Of a DNA stretch of 64,000 nt, positions 8,977 through 19,379 are shown piece by piece. Below the pieces are notes generated by a model that saw only the letters and a program-made list of their open reading frames with translations, made no database searches and was not told the DNA's origin. Location of the stretch: NCBI GenBank assembly GCA_947260005.1, contig CAMYOL010000026.1, forward strand, positions 62,001-126,000. Direction: 5' to 3'. Within the stretch, counting starts at the first letter, position 1; each line of letters starts with the position of its first letter. The stretch comes from an uncultured Ectothiorhodospiraceae bacterium (GTDB taxonomy: Bacteria > Pseudomonadota > Gammaproteobacteria > UBA6429 > Thiohalophilaceae). Position numbers and translations under genes: made by a program.

Positions 8977-9295
8977 GCATATTCAAAACTATCAAGCATT
9001 ATCGAGACTCCCCAATCACCATTAAATATTTTGTAAATGTCTTAATCGTGTCCCATAAATGCAACATGCTGAAATGTAGTACTGATTAAGTCATACAAGG
9101 TGAAGGTATTTTATTGAAATCAGTCCTAAGTCACGTTTGAATTGCTATTATTAAACCAGATTTTAAGGATTGGGATGGTAGGGCAGCAGTCGAACTATTT
9201 ACATATTATATATGTGGTTTATTTGAGCGTTCGTTGTCATAGCGCATTTTGGGCTAACTACGCTTGGGATTGAGAAAAAGGTTATCTTATTAATT
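8977..9295. other. Intergenic region upstream of the signalling operon
   Basis: No coding frame is convincing here. The region is AT-rich and probably holds the promoter of the histidine kinase operon. A perfect inverted repeat, ACATAT-TAT-ATATGT at 9201-9215, lies about 80 bases before the start codon and could be an operator. Confidence 0.5.
9201..9215. promoter_or_regulatory. Inverted repeat, possible operator of the kinase operon
   Basis: Two perfect 6-bp arms (ACATAT and ATATGT) are separated by TAT, about 80 bases upstream of the kinase start. The position suits a transcription factor site, but short AT-rich palindromes also arise by chance. Confidence 0.3.
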
Positions 9296-12256
9296 ATGGA
9301 TCTTGCTGGAAAATTTACAATAATAATAACTGGCACAGAAAAAAGTCTATTTACAGCCGTAATCAGATTATCCGGTGACGACCGATTAAGTTATCAATTA
9401 AATTCAACGGTTACCCGCTTACTGGTATTTCTGATTTTTCTAATACTAACTCTTAGTGTTTTCTTGCAGCCTGGAAATCTACAGGCCGCGCCAAAAATTC
9501 CTTTAAGTACTGAGGAAAGTCTGTGGTTGAAAGATCATCCTGTTATTCGCATCGGTATAGATGCGGATTACGCACCCTATAGTTTTGTTGCTTCTGACGG
9601 GAAGTACCAGGGGGTGGCACCGGATTTGATTAAACGGATTGGCGACATGTTAGGAGTGCGATTTGAAATTATCCCTGACTTGACCTGGCCACAGATACTG
9701 CAAGCTGCAAAAGATTATACATTGGATACGGTTGCAACTGCAGTTTGGACAAAAGAGCGGGACAAATTTCTTAATTTTACTGAGATTTATATTCCTACAC
9801 CGTTGATTATTATGACCAGGAACGATGATGTTGCTATCAACATAGCTGATGACCTGGCAGGGAAGAGAGTAGCATTAGTCAAAGGTTATTCTTCGAGTAA
9901 AAAAGTGTTACTAGAGCATCCGTCAATTCAGCAGGTTCAAGTCGAAACCAGCCTGGATGGACTGCGAGCTGTCGCTACAGGCGAAGCCGATGCCTATGTC
10001 GGAGTTCTTGGTGTCAGTACTTTTCTAGCCAGTAAACATGGCATTATTAACCTAAAGGTAGCGGCACCATATGAAATGAGCATTAATGGCCAGCGTATTG
10101 GTGTTCGAAAAGACTGGCCAGAACTGGCTGCAATATTGGATAAATCAATAAAGGCTATGCCAGAGGCTGAGAAAATCAGTATCTTGAAAAGATGGGTGCC
10201 AATCGATGTTTCAAAAAAACAGCCAAGACAACTATGGTTAACTGACAACGAGAAACACTGGTTATCTCAGCACAAGGAAGTTCGCCTTGCTATCGACCCG
10301 GATTTTGCGCCTGTAGAATTTGTTGATAAGCAAGGAAATTATTCAGGCATTTCTGCTGATTATGTTAGAAAGTTAAGTGAAAAAATTGGTATAACGATGC
10401 GTGTCGTGCCGGACCTAACCTGGAGTCAGGCATTGAACTTAGCTAAAAAAGGTGAAATTGATATTTTTGCTGCCATCACTCCAACAACTGAAAGAAAAGA
10501 ATATCTTAATTTTAGCAATCCCTATTTCAAATATCCTGTTGTGATATACACAAGAAGTGACTTTCATATTATTTCCGGACTAGGCAGTTTATCGCAAAAC
10601 AAAATCGCAGTAGTAAAAGATTATTTTGTCCATGAATTATTAAGACAAAATCATCCTGAATTGGAATTGACTCCCTTTGATAGTACGTATGCAGGATTAT
10701 CCGCAGTATCAACCGGGCGTGCTGATGCCTTTATAGGCGATATTGCGACTGCAACTTATGTGCTGCGAAAATTTAATCTTACCAACCTGAAAATAGCAGG
10801 ACCTACAGATATCGATAGTTCAGGCCATGCCTTTGGGATTCGTAAGGACTGGCCTGAACTGGTCGGAATTATTGATAAAGCGATGGATTCAATATCACCT
10901 GAAGAGCATCTCGGTATAAGCCAAAAGTGGATAGAAATTGAAGTCGAAGAATTCCCACGCTACTGGATATGGATAGCACTGACGGCTGCCGGATTAGTCG
11001 TCGTTTTTATCGTAGTAAGCACGATTTTGCGTATTCAGGTACGCGCCAGAACGGCTGAATTAGATCTTAAAAATCAACAATTAGAAAAAGAAAATAATGA
11101 TCGTCAACGAGCTGAACAACGTCTTACTCAGTTTTTCCATGCGACGTTTGAGATGGTTTTTTTTCATAACAATGGCCAAATCCTGGACGCTAACCCTGCC
11201 ACGATGAAAATGACTGGTTATAATTCAGATGAGATTATCGGTAAAAATCTCATCGAATTTGTTACAGAGGATTCCAGGCAACATGTTATAGCCAAAATGG
11301 GTGAAGGGGTCACCGAGCCTTATGAGGCAAATATAATGACTAAAACGGGCATGATTATGCCTGTTGAGATTCATGCAACAAATATCAATATGGATGACCA
11401 TGTGTCAAGAGTTGTTAGCTTGCGTGATATTACTGAACGAAAAAGAAGTGAGGAAGCATTACAGCATGCACATGACATGTTGGAAGTTAAGGTTCAAGAA
11501 AGAACGGCTGAATTGAGATTTGCAAATGAAAAACTGAAAGAGTTAGACAAGCTGAAATCAATGTTTATTGCTTCGGTTTCACATGAATTAAGAACTCCGC
11601 TTAATTCCATCATTGGTTTTTCGAATATGATGATGCAAGGTACCTATGGTGAACTTGGTGAGAAATATCAGGATTATATAACTCGCATCAATCTTTCCGG
11701 TCAGCACTTATTGTCACTTATTACAGATATTATTGATATTTCTAAAATAGAGTCGGGATATATTGACATTGAAATGTCAGACTTTGAGCTATATGAAATA
11801 GTGGCTGAAGCAATTATGAACATGCGGCAACAGGCAGAAAGTAAAGGTTTGCTGTTGGAAATTAATATTCCGAAAGGGTTGAAACTTCACACAGATAGAA
11901 GGCGATTACTTCAGTGCCTCCTTAACTTTATTAGTAATGCGATTAAATATTCGGAGCAAGGAAAGATAACGGTGTTTGCAGAAGAGTTAGGTGACCAGCT
12001 TATGCTTTCTGTTCAGGATACAGGCATCGGGATCAGCCAGGAAGACATACTGCGGTTGTTTGATGCATTTGAGCGAATCGACTCTCATTTGCGAGTGAAG
12101 GCCGGAGGTACAGGTTTAGGGCTCTATCTTACTAAAAAAATCGCAACAGAACTCTTGAATGGTGAGCTTGGCGCACAGAGCGAGCTCGGTAAAGGCAGTA
12201 CTTTTTGGATTAAGATTCACAAGAATTTACAGAAGCATCAGCAAACACACTTATAA
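9296..12256 (+). CDS. Histidine kinase with two periplasmic binding domains and PAS
   Basis: This 986-residue membrane sensor resembles BvgS/EvgS-type kinases at its N-terminus. A hydrophobic segment at about residues 41-58 exports the sensor part. Two tandem SBP_bac_3 (amino-acid-binding-like Venus flytrap) domains follow, at about 75-305 and 320-550; both contain paired motifs of the kind DYAPYSF/DFAPVEF and PDLTWPQ/PDLTWSQ. A transmembrane helix lies at about 560-580 (WIALTAAGLVVVFIVVS), then a short coiled coil, a PAS domain (about 605-720), a HisKA domain with the phosphorylated His in SHELRTPLNS (about 760), and an ATPase domain with NFISNAIKYS, DTGIGI and GGTGLGLYL. No receiver is fused; two separate receiver proteins follow in the operon. 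Ligands are probably small polar molecules such as amino acids. Confidence 0.92.
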   Translation: MDLAGKFTIIITGTEKSLFTAVIRLSGDDRLSYQLNSTVTRLLVFLIFLILTLSVFLQPGNLQAAPKIPLSTEESLWLKDHPVIRIGIDADYAPYSFVASDGKYQGVAPDLIKRIGDMLGVRFEIIPDLTWPQILQAAKDYTLDTVATAVWTKERDKFLNFTEIYIPTPLIIMTRNDDVAINIADDLAGKRVALVKGYSSSKKVLLEHPSIQQVQVETSLDGLRAVATGEADAYVGVLGVSTFLASKHGIINLKVAAPYEMSINGQRIGVRKDWPELAAILDKSIKAMPEAEKISILKRWVPIDVSKKQPRQLWLTDNEKHWLSQHKEVRLAIDPDFAPVEFVDKQGNYSGISADYVRKLSEKIGITMRVVPDLTWSQALNLAKKGEIDIFAAITPTTERKEYLNFSNPYFKYPVVIYTRSDFHIISGLGSLSQNKIAVVKDYFVHELLRQNHPELELTPFDSTYAGLSAVSTGRADAFIGDIATATYVLRKFNLTNLKIAGPTDIDSSGHAFGIRKDWPELVGIIDKAMDSISPEEHLGISQKWIEIEVEEFPRYWIWIALTAAGLVVVFIVVSTILRIQVRARTAELDLKNQQLEKENNDRQRAEQRLTQFFHATFEMVFFHNNGQILDANPATMKMTGYNSDEIIGKNLIEFVTEDSRQHVIAKMGEGVTEPYEANIMTKTGMIMPVEIHATNINMDDHVSRVVSLRDITERKRSEEALQHAHDMLEVKVQERTAELRFANEKLKELDKLKSMFIASVSHELRTPLNSIIGFSNMMMQGTYGELGEKYQDYITRINLSGQHLLSLITDIIDISKIESGYIDIEMSDFELYEIVAEAIMNMRQQAESKGLLLEINIPKGLKLHTDRRRLLQCLLNFISNAIKYSEQGKITVFAEELGDQLMLSVQDTGIGISQEDILRLFDAFERIDSHLRVKAGGTGLGLYLTKKIATELLNGELGAQSELGKGSTFWIKIHKNLQKHQQTHL

Positions 12257-12270
12257 TTAAGGAAGTTAAT

Positions 12271-12642
12271 ATGGAGATAGCGCTAGTCATTGAAGACAAC
12301 CCGGATAATATGACGCTAATTTGCGATATTCTGGAATTAAATGGATACAAGGTAAAAAAGGCAACGACCGGCATGCAGGGTGTTGAGATGGCAAAAACTA
12401 AGCAACCTGATTTTATTATTCTGGATATTCAGCTTCCAGATATTGATGGCTATATGGTATTAGATAAGATTCGCAGTAATTTTGAGACTGAAAAAATACC
12501 GGTGATAGCCATGACATCATATGCAATGGCAGGTGATAGAGACCGACTTTTAAATGCAGGGTGCGATGGTTATGTTGAAAAGCCAATTGATCCAACGATG
12601 GTTATGCAACAAATTCAACAAGCAATTGGGGAAAAATTATGA
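12271..12642 (+). CDS. Single-domain response regulator (DivK/CheY-like)
   Basis: This 123-residue protein is only a receiver domain. It has the acidic pocket (VIEDN), the phospho-acceptor Asp in FIILDIQLPDIDG (about residue 53), the switch Thr in IAMTSYAM and the invariant Lys in VEKPID. With no output domain it probably relays phosphate or changes partner proteins by binding. It starts 15 bases after the kinase stop and overlaps the next gene by four bases, so the kinase upstream is its likely phosphodonor. Confidence 0.92.
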   Translation: MEIALVIEDNPDNMTLICDILELNGYKVKKATTGMQGVEMAKTKQPDFIILDIQLPDIDGYMVLDKIRSNFETEKIPVIAMTSYAMAGDRDRLLNAGCDGYVEKPIDPTMVMQQIQQAIGEKL

Positions 12643-14822
12643 GGGTACTTGTTGTAGAAGATACTGAGGACTCAAGAATTATTCTTGTAGATATTCTCAG
12701 AGCCAATGGCCATGACGTAGACTCAGCCATCAATGGAGTTGATGCATTAGAAAAAATCAAGCAGGCCAGGCCTGATCTCATTATTTCTGACATTCTTATG
12801 CCCGAGATGGATGGTTTTGGACTATGCCGACAGATCAAAAGCGATCCCAATCTTCAATCGCTGCCTTTAATCTTCTATACCGCGACCTATACTGATTCTC
12901 GTGATGAACAACTTGCGCTGTCTCTTGGTGCCTCAAGGTATGTTATTAAACCTCAAAACCCAACACACTTATTAGAAATTATTGATGAAGTATGGTCTGA
13001 GTTTAAAGACGGGAAACAATCTCAGCATGACGAAACTGTTGCTGATGCGACGCTTGAACATATGCATGCAGAGGCGCTCAATAGAAAGCTGAGTGAAAAA
13101 TTACTGAAACTGGAGCAGCAAGAAGAAGAATTAAAACTGGCTTCATTGGTTTTCCAGAATAGCAGTGAAGGCATGATGGTTACAGATGCTAATAATCAGA
13201 TCATTGCTGTTAATCCGGCATTCTCGAGTATAACCGGCTATAAATTTGAGGAGGTGAAGGGTAAAAATCCAAGACTGCTTCGGTCTGGTCGCCATGATAA
13301 TGCTTTTTATGAGTCGATGTGGCAGGAGCTGATCAAAACGGGAAAGTGGCAAGGTGAAATATGGGATAAACGAAAAAATGGTGAGACATATCCTAAATGG
13401 TTAACTATTAATACAATTAGATCTTTTGATGGTTCTATTCACCGCCATGCTGCGATCTTCTCAGATATTACCGAGAAGAAAAAAACGGAAGAATTGATTT
13501 GGAAACAGGCCAATTTTGATACCCTGACAGGTTTACCTAATCGCAATATGTTTCGAAATAGCCTGGATCAGGAATTGAAGAAATCAAGACGAGATAACCT
13601 GTCACTTGCCCTGTTATTAATAGATCTGGATCTCTTTAAAGAGGTGAATGATACGCTCGGACATGATGTCGGTGATTCTTTGTTGCAGGAATGCGCAAGC
13701 CGAATCCATGAATGTGTACGTGAAACTGATATAGTAGCGCGATTAGGAGGAGATGAATTTGCAGTCGTTCTTACTGAACTTTCTGATACGACCCATGCAG
13801 ACAGCATTGCCCAGAAAATTTCTACGCAACTGGCCAAGCCCTATCATATTGGTAATGAAGTTGTTTATGTCTCAGGCAGCACTGGCATCACTTTATACCC
13901 GGAAGATGCGACAAACTTAAACAGTTTGTTGAAAAATGCTGATCAGGCTATGTATGCCGCCAAGAAAAAAGGGCGTAATTGTTTTGCATATTTTACCCAG
14001 TCATTACAGGATGCGGCACAGACCCGATTACGGTTAACCAATAATTTGCGCGGTGCTTTGCTCGGTGATCAATTTAAAGTCTATTTTCAGCCTATGATAG
14101 ATCTGGCAACAGGAGAAATATGTAAGGCTGAGGCCTTGTTAAGGTGGCAACATCCCCAACAAGGTATGGTTGCACCATTGGAGTTTATACCCTTAGCAGA
14201 AGAAACAGGTCTTATTAATAGTATCGGCGATTGGGTTTTTAAAGAATCTACCCGGTTGGCAAAAATTTGGAACAATCAGTTTCAAAGTGATTATCAGATT
14301 AGTGTCAATATGTCACCAATTCAGTTTAAAGTTGATGATCAAGTCTTTGTGAACGGGTGGTTGGAATATTTGCAAGAAATGGAGCTGTCAGAAAAAAATA
14401 TTGTTATCGAAATTACTGAAGGTCTTTTGTTGAATGCGGAGTCTAGAGTTACGAATAAACTATTATCATTACGAGATGCCGGTATTCAGGTAGCGATAGA
14501 TGATTTTGGTACTGGTTATTCATCACTTTCATATCTGAAAAAATTCGATATTGATTATCTTAAAATAGATCGTTCGTTCGTTCACAACCTCGAAACTGAC
14601 AAGAATGATGTTGCCTTAGCTAAGGCGATCATTGTGATGGCCCACGAATTAGGATTAAAAGTGGTTGCCGAAGGTATAGAGACAGAAGGGCAGGAAAGGA
14701 TTTTGGTCGATGCTGGTTGTGATTATGCTCAGGGTTACTTGTATGCAAAACCTGCCGCGCCAGTAGACTTTGAAAAGCTACTTAAACAAGAAAAATTAAA
14801 AAGTCATTCAACAGTAGGCTAG
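12639..14822 (+). CDS. REC-PAS-GGDEF-EAL response regulator for c-di-GMP turnover
   Basis: This 727-residue protein has a receiver domain (1-120, Asp in ISDILMPEMDG), a coiled coil (about 130-165), a PAS domain with PAC motif (about 165-285), a GGDEF domain (about 290-455) and an EAL domain (about 470-715). The cyclase signature GGDEF is intact and is preceded by RETD at the inhibitory I-site spacing. The phosphodiesterase signatures EALLRW, DDFGTGYSSL, KIDRSFV and AEGIET are also intact, so both activities are possible; which one dominates cannot be read. Phosphorylation by the upstream kinase would set the c-di-GMP level. The cellulose synthase 8 kb away has a PilZ c-di-GMP receptor and is an obvious candidate target. 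Confidence 0.93.
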   Translation: MRVLVVEDTEDSRIILVDILRANGHDVDSAINGVDALEKIKQARPDLIISDILMPEMDGFGLCRQIKSDPNLQSLPLIFYTATYTDSRDEQLALSLGASRYVIKPQNPTHLLEIIDEVWSEFKDGKQSQHDETVADATLEHMHAEALNRKLSEKLLKLEQQEEELKLASLVFQNSSEGMMVTDANNQIIAVNPAFSSITGYKFEEVKGKNPRLLRSGRHDNAFYESMWQELIKTGKWQGEIWDKRKNGETYPKWLTINTIRSFDGSIHRHAAIFSDITEKKKTEELIWKQANFDTLTGLPNRNMFRNSLDQELKKSRRDNLSLALLLIDLDLFKEVNDTLGHDVGDSLLQECASRIHECVRETDIVARLGGDEFAVVLTELSDTTHADSIAQKISTQLAKPYHIGNEVVYVSGSTGITLYPEDATNLNSLLKNADQAMYAAKKKGRNCFAYFTQSLQDAAQTRLRLTNNLRGALLGDQFKVYFQPMIDLATGEICKAEALLRWQHPQQGMVAPLEFIPLAEETGLINSIGDWVFKESTRLAKIWNNQFQSDYQISVNMSPIQFKVDDQVFVNGWLEYLQEMELSEKNIVIEITEGLLLNAESRVTNKLLSLRDAGIQVAIDDFGTGYSSLSYLKKFDIDYLKIDRSFVHNLETDKNDVALAKAIIVMAHELGLKVVAEGIETEGQERILVDAGCDYAQGYLYAKPAAPVDFEKLLKQEKLKSHSTVG

Positions 14823-14993
14823 TGAGAATGTGATGGGTTTACATAAAGCAGATGCTGGGAGGAAATGAAAGTTTTAAATCAAAAAAAATAATGATTATAT
14901 GGTGTGAAAGTAAATTATTTATATACGGTCTACAGTTCATTCACTCTGATAAATTAAATAGAAACCATGAGGTTGAGTTTAAATAATCTCTTC

Positions 14994-15025
14994 ACTCCAG
15001 CCCATCAATTAATTAGGGCTGGAGT
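14994..15025 (-). terminator. Hairpin downstream of the catalase gene
   Basis: ACTCCAGCCC and GGGCTGGAGT form a perfect 10-bp stem around a 12-base AT-rich loop, about 20 bases beyond the catalase stop codon. There is no clean T-run on either side, so it may act as an mRNA 3' end or as a weak terminator in the convergent interval with the GGDEF/EAL gene. Confidence 0.6.
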
Positions 15026-15046
15026 ACAAAGATAACTATCAAACTA

Positions 15047-16513
15047 CTATAAAGCGACTTCTAGCTCAGAGAGCGATATACCTAATGCCTTCGCGACGCC
15101 TTCGCCATATGCCGGGTCGGCTTTCATGCAATTACTAATATGACGCTTCTGCACTTCAACAGAGGCACCACCAACCGAACGCGCTGTGTTTTCAAATAAC
15201 AACTGCTGTTGTGCAGGGGACATTAATCTGAATAGTTCGCCTGGCTGAGTATAATAGTCGTCATCGTCTTCACGTGCATTCCAGTGATCGGCAGCGTCAT
15301 CAATTGCCAGTGGTGGCACCTTGCTTTCGGGTTGCTCCTGCCATTCACCCAGGCTATTGGGTTCATAGCCTTTGGTACCACCAAAGTTGCCATCTACACG
15401 CATTAGACCGTCACGATGGAAACTGTGTACAGGGCAACGTGGTGCATTCACCGGGATCTGCGCATGATTGACACCGAGTCGATAACGTTGTGCATCACCA
15501 TAGGAGAACAGGCGTCCCTGCAACATCTTGTCCGGTGAGAAGCTGATGCCGGGTACGATATTGGCTGGATTGAATGCCGACTGCTCGACCTCGGAATGGT
15601 AATTTTCCGGGTTACGATTAAGTTCCAGTACACCTACATCAATCAACGGATAGTCCTTATGTGACCAGACCTTGGTTAAATCGAATGGATGGAAGCGATA
15701 GGTCGCTGCGTCTTTTTCTGGCATAACTTGTACCTTGAAATCCCAGCGCGGGTAATCACCGTTTTCAATACTCTCGTAAAGATCTTTTTGATGACTTTCA
15801 CGATCTTTACCAACTAACTCCTCAGCCTCTTGATCGGTTAGATTCTCAATCGGCTGCTGGCTCTTAAAATGGAACTTGACCCAGAAGCGTTCGTTGTCGG
15901 CGTTGATGAAGCTAAAGGTATGACTACCAAAACCATGCATGTGACGATAAGTGCGGGGGTTACCGCGATCACTCATGAGAATGGTAATTTGATGCAGAGC
16001 CTCAGGCAGCAGAGTCCAGAAGTCCCAGTTGCTCTGTGCACTGCGCATATTGGTACGTGGGTCACGCTTGACCGCATGATTCAGGTCAGGGAACTTTAGC
16101 GGGTCACGCAGAAAGAAAACGGGTGTGTTATTACCGACGATGTCCCAGTTACCTTCTTCGGTGTAGAACTTCACTGCAAATCCGCGGATATCGCGTTCGG
16201 CATCTGCTGCGCCACGCTCACCGGCGACGGTCGAGAAACGTAAAAATAAATCGGTTGTCTTACCTACTTCTGAAAATATTCTGGCCTTGGTGTATTGGCT
16301 TATGTCATTGGTCACAGTAAAGGTGCCATAGGCGCCAGAGCCTTTGGCATGCATGCGTCGTTCGGGGATGACTTCACGGTCAAAGTGGGCCAGCTTCTCC
16401 AGGAACCATAGGTCCTGTAACAACATCGGGCCGCGTGGTCCTGCGGTCAATACATTCTGGTTGTCAGCCACGGGTGCCCCATTGGTCATCGTTAACTTGG
16501 ATTTGTCGCTCAT
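15047..16513 (-). CDS. katA: Monofunctional haem catalase
   Basis: This 488-residue small-subunit catalase decomposes hydrogen peroxide to water and oxygen. The distal haem residues are visible as His in [13 protein letters not shown] (about residue 55) and Asn in VGNNTPVFF (about 128). The proximal haem-ligand Tyr is in [14 protein letters not shown]. There is no signal peptide, so it is cytoplasmic. The length matches the common KatA/KatE-small family rather than the 700-residue HPII type. It is monocistronic, with a good Shine-Dalgarno (AAGGAG) before the ATG. The symbol is a generic assignment; I cannot separate katA from katB-type paralogues. Confidence 0.93.
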   Translation of the reverse strand: MSDKSKLTMTNGAPVADNQNVLTAGPRGPMLLQDLWFLEKLAHFDREVIPERRMHAKGSGAYGTFTVTNDISQYTKARIFSEVGKTTDLFLRFSTVAGERGAADAERDIRGFAVKFYTEEGNWDIVGNNTPVFFLRDPLKFPDLNHAVKRDPRTNMRSAQSNWDFWTLLPEALHQITILMSDRGNPRTYRHMHGFGSHTFSFINADNERFWVKFHFKSQQPIENLTDQEAEELVGKDRESHQKDLYESIENGDYPRWDFKVQVMPEKDAATYRFHPFDLTKVWSHKDYPLIDVGVLELNRNPENYHSEVEQSAFNPANIVPGISFSPDKMLQGRLFSYGDAQRYRLGVNHAQIPVNAPRCPVHSFHRDGLMRVDGNFGGTKGYEPNSLGEWQEQPESKVPPLAIDDAADHWNAREDDDDYYTQPGELFRLMSPAQQQLLFENTARSVGGASVEVQKRHISNCMKADPAYGEGVAKALGISLSELEVAL

Positions 16514-16853
16514 GTCGTTCTCCTTGCTGATATAGCCTGGTTGGCGTACTAAAGCCCAATACTTAATGGGTATGAGTACACTTTAGGAGGAAACAAGTCA
16601 TTCGTAAAATCGTTTATTTAGATTAAAATGATAGTAATTGCCTATCAATTACCAATCAATTTCAGGTAAAGATAAATACGTGTCTCCCTGCAACAACTAT
16701 AGGTATGAGTTGGTCTAAATCAATTGATTAGGATCAAGCAGTCGACAGTCGTGGTTGGCCAATCTTGACCATTTTGCTCTTTCTCGATTAGTTTAGAAAT
16801 TCTTCCCAAGGTGTCTCATAAACACACTTATGCACTTGTGGCGTGTTTTAAAT
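16514..16853. other. Intergenic region holding the catalase promoter
   Basis: This 340-base stretch separates the catalase start from the end of the cellulose operon, both on the minus strand. It is AT-rich near the catalase start and shows no credible coding frame. No clear terminator hairpin follows the bcsC stop, which lies at the right end of this catalase promoter interval relative to transcription. Confidence 0.5.
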
Positions 16854-19379
16854 TTAATATAGGCTGTTAAAAATATCATTAGGAAGATCACGTCTTAGCG
16901 TGAAATACCGTTCTGAGAAAAGGTATCTGATTAAAACCATCCCGGCTAAATCATTATATTGTGGACTAACGCGAGCTCGAATTACCGCGGCCAGTTGCCA
17001 GGATGTTGCACCGATTTGTTTTACTCCGGCAATATCCAGCTGGGCCGCAACACCATTATCACTGTTACCTGCATAGGTTTGACCATCAGGAGCAAGGGGG
17101 AAATAGGGAACTGAATCTTCTTTATGATGTTGATAACCAAAAGCGAAATCAGTTTGCCATAGGAACCGCTTACGTTCTTTACTCAAATAATGTCCGCTTA
17201 TACCTAGTTGGGCAAGCTGTTGCGGACTAAAGTAACCACCATGGCCTAGTGTAAACTTGCTAAGATTGTCCTGATAGGACTGGTATAAAACATAGGGTCC
17301 GATATTAAATTCCTGGCCATTAATTACAGTCAGATTTCGATTCGCTTTTGCATAGAGACCAAAATGACTGTTGTCCTTGACGCCTTCGCCAGCAAGTTGT
17401 GCGAATATTAAGGACCCGGACCATTGCCAATTCGAGTCGATTGAATGGTATCCCATCGTTTCAAGTGCGGTCCTGGAGACTCCACCCCAACGTGTTTGTG
17501 AAAAAGGATCGAGTAACCCGGTATATGAAAGAAGTGATTCGCGTACTGGAGTTTTAGTTAGCGCAAGCTGCCAACCGGAATTTTCCTGGAAGTCTTCTAT
17601 TCCGAATGCACCTTGTAAATTTCCATCCACCTCACCATTAGTCGCACTGAAACCAAAGGCGGCAAAAAGGGTTTTATTTGTGGTATGACGTAAGCGTAAA
17701 ACACTTTCGATAGAATTATTGAGTTCGCTGGTTGGCGCATTAATTTGACCTGGACTTCCTGTTGCATCACTACCGATTAGGGTTCCTTGTGCTGGGGAGC
17801 CTGCATCTATCGTCACTCGGTCGAGCTGTAAACTCCATTCTGTTGACTCACCTGCCGGTGAGTGGAAATAAACAATCGGAATTTTATTAAGACGCATTTG
17901 GCTCGTGCCTGATTCGCCTGATTTACTACGTCCGGCAAACGCCATAGCAATCTGAGACTCAGGTAAATTAGAAGGTAATGCATAGATTGTCGCTGATTCG
18001 TTAATCGTTAACTGTAACTCCTGTGGAGTCTTGCCTGTTTCTATTCGTGCTATCACTTTATCATCCGGCAATAAATTACTTAGTGGACCTGACAGTTCTT
18101 TTTCAATTAAAAGTAAATGCGGTAGCTTTTCCGCATGGAATAAACTGAAGACCAATCCTCGAGCGACATCCATAGCAGGAGCCTGACGGTATATGTTTTC
18201 GAACTCTCTTGCGGCTATGTCGTATCTTTGTAGATGATACTGAGTCCAGGCAGATAAATGTCTGGACTCTGGATTTTGGGCGTCAATTTTTTTAATGGTA
18301 TTCAATATTGAGAGTGTTTGCTGATAATCTTTTTTTGCATAGGCGTGTCTTGCCGAATCTAATGCGATCTCAACTTTTATGGGATTGCTATTGCCACCTG
18401 ACTTCTCAATATTTTTAATCAGTAATTCTGCATTCGGTTTGTCACCTGCTTTAAGATAACGGCGAACCAGTGTAATGTTATTATCCATGTCTCCTGACCA
18501 ATCTGCGGCGTATTCTAACCAGGTCAGTGCACTTTTTTTATCGGCCAAAACATCCTGCGTGTTGGCAAATAATCGGGCTGCATCCGTATCTCGACGCGAG
18601 ATTATGTCTGCTTCAATCCGTTTAAGGTAAGACAGTGTCTGAGTTGGTTTCTGATCAGCCTGGTTTGCAGCAAGAAGATAAATACGATATCGATAATCCT
18701 GGAATTCCTTTTCGATTGACTTAGTACGTACTGGTCGGCGATCCTCCAGTCCGAGTAACTGTATGACATATGCTAGCGGAATATTCTGTTCGGCTTTATA
18801 TAGGGTAACCAAACGCTTTTTGGCTGAAGCACAGGACGTAATAATACGGCGATAAATATTCGTCCCATTTTGTAACTCATTTCTAATAAAATAGCTCTCT
18901 GCCAAAGCCCATAAATGGTGTACCTCAACACATCGAAACCGACCAGGATAGCGGTGATAGAGGGTAATTAATTCGCCATGTGATTTAGATTTTATCGCAG
19001 TGGCAATTAATTTTCGTTGTTTTGTATTTTCAAATTCACGTAACAATGCTAATGAAGGTTGCCATTCAGGATGTTCGGATCGAATAGATTCGAGTACGGT
19101 TTGAAACTTTTCCAACTGATCGTTTTTTAAGTAACCCCATAGTTTTTGCTCACGTTTTTGTTGCTCCGTTAAGTTTCCAGAGTGTAATTGCTCGATTGAG
19201 CCAGGGACTGGGATATCAGGATTTTGTATTAAGTTTTGTTGTGTAGATATATTTTGATCGATAATGGCTTTCTGCTCATCCTGTTCATCTGCATAAGCTA
19301 CTGCTAAAGAAACGAGCAATGGTAATATTAATAATATTGTCCAATAAGCTCCATTATCCATATTAAAGTTGACTCTCAA
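16854..19379 (-). CDS. bcsC: Cellulose synthase operon protein C (outer membrane exporter)
   Basis: This 841-residue protein has a signal peptide (LLILPLLVSLAVAYA). A helical TPR-like region spans about residues 50-440 and guides the polymer across the periplasm. From about residue 500 there is a beta-strand-rich region ending in RYLFSERYFTLRRDLPN, which fits the BcsC C-terminal porin domain. It is clearly shorter than E. coli BcsC (about 1150 residues), mostly because fewer TPR repeats are present. The start overlaps the end of bcsZ by 17 bases, and it is the last gene of the operon. Assignment rests on the C-terminal domain and on context; the TPR part alone would not be diagnostic. Confidence 0.85.
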   Translation of the reverse strand: MRVNFNMDNGAYWTILLILPLLVSLAVAYADEQDEQKAIIDQNISTQQNLIQNPDIPVPGSIEQLHSGNLTEQQKREQKLWGYLKNDQLEKFQTVLESIRSEHPEWQPSLALLREFENTKQRKLIATAIKSKSHGELITLYHRYPGRFRCVEVHHLWALAESYFIRNELQNGTNIYRRIITSCASAKKRLVTLYKAEQNIPLAYVIQLLGLEDRRPVRTKSIEKEFQDYRYRIYLLAANQADQKPTQTLSYLKRIEADIISRRDTDAARLFANTQDVLADKKSALTWLEYAADWSGDMDNNITLVRRYLKAGDKPNAELLIKNIEKSGGNSNPIKVEIALDSARHAYAKKDYQQTLSILNTIKKIDAQNPESRHLSAWTQYHLQRYDIAAREFENIYRQAPAMDVARGLVFSLFHAEKLPHLLLIEKELSGPLSNLLPDDKVIARIETGKTPQELQLTINESATIYALPSNLPESQIAMAFAGRSKSGESGTSQMRLNKIPIVYFHSPAGESTEWSLQLDRVTIDAGSPAQGTLIGSDATGSPGQINAPTSELNNSIESVLRLRHTTNKTLFAAFGFSATNGEVDGNLQGAFGIEDFQENSGWQLALTKTPVRESLLSYTGLLDPFSQTRWGGVSRTALETMGYHSIDSNWQWSGSLIFAQLAGEGVKDNSHFGLYAKANRNLTVINGQEFNIGPYVLYQSYQDNLSKFTLGHGGYFSPQQLAQLGISGHYLSKERKRFLWQTDFAFGYQHHKEDSVPYFPLAPDGQTYAGNSDNGVAAQLDIAGVKQIGATSWQLAAVIRARVSPQYNDLAGMVLIRYLFSERYFTLRRDLPNDIFNSLY

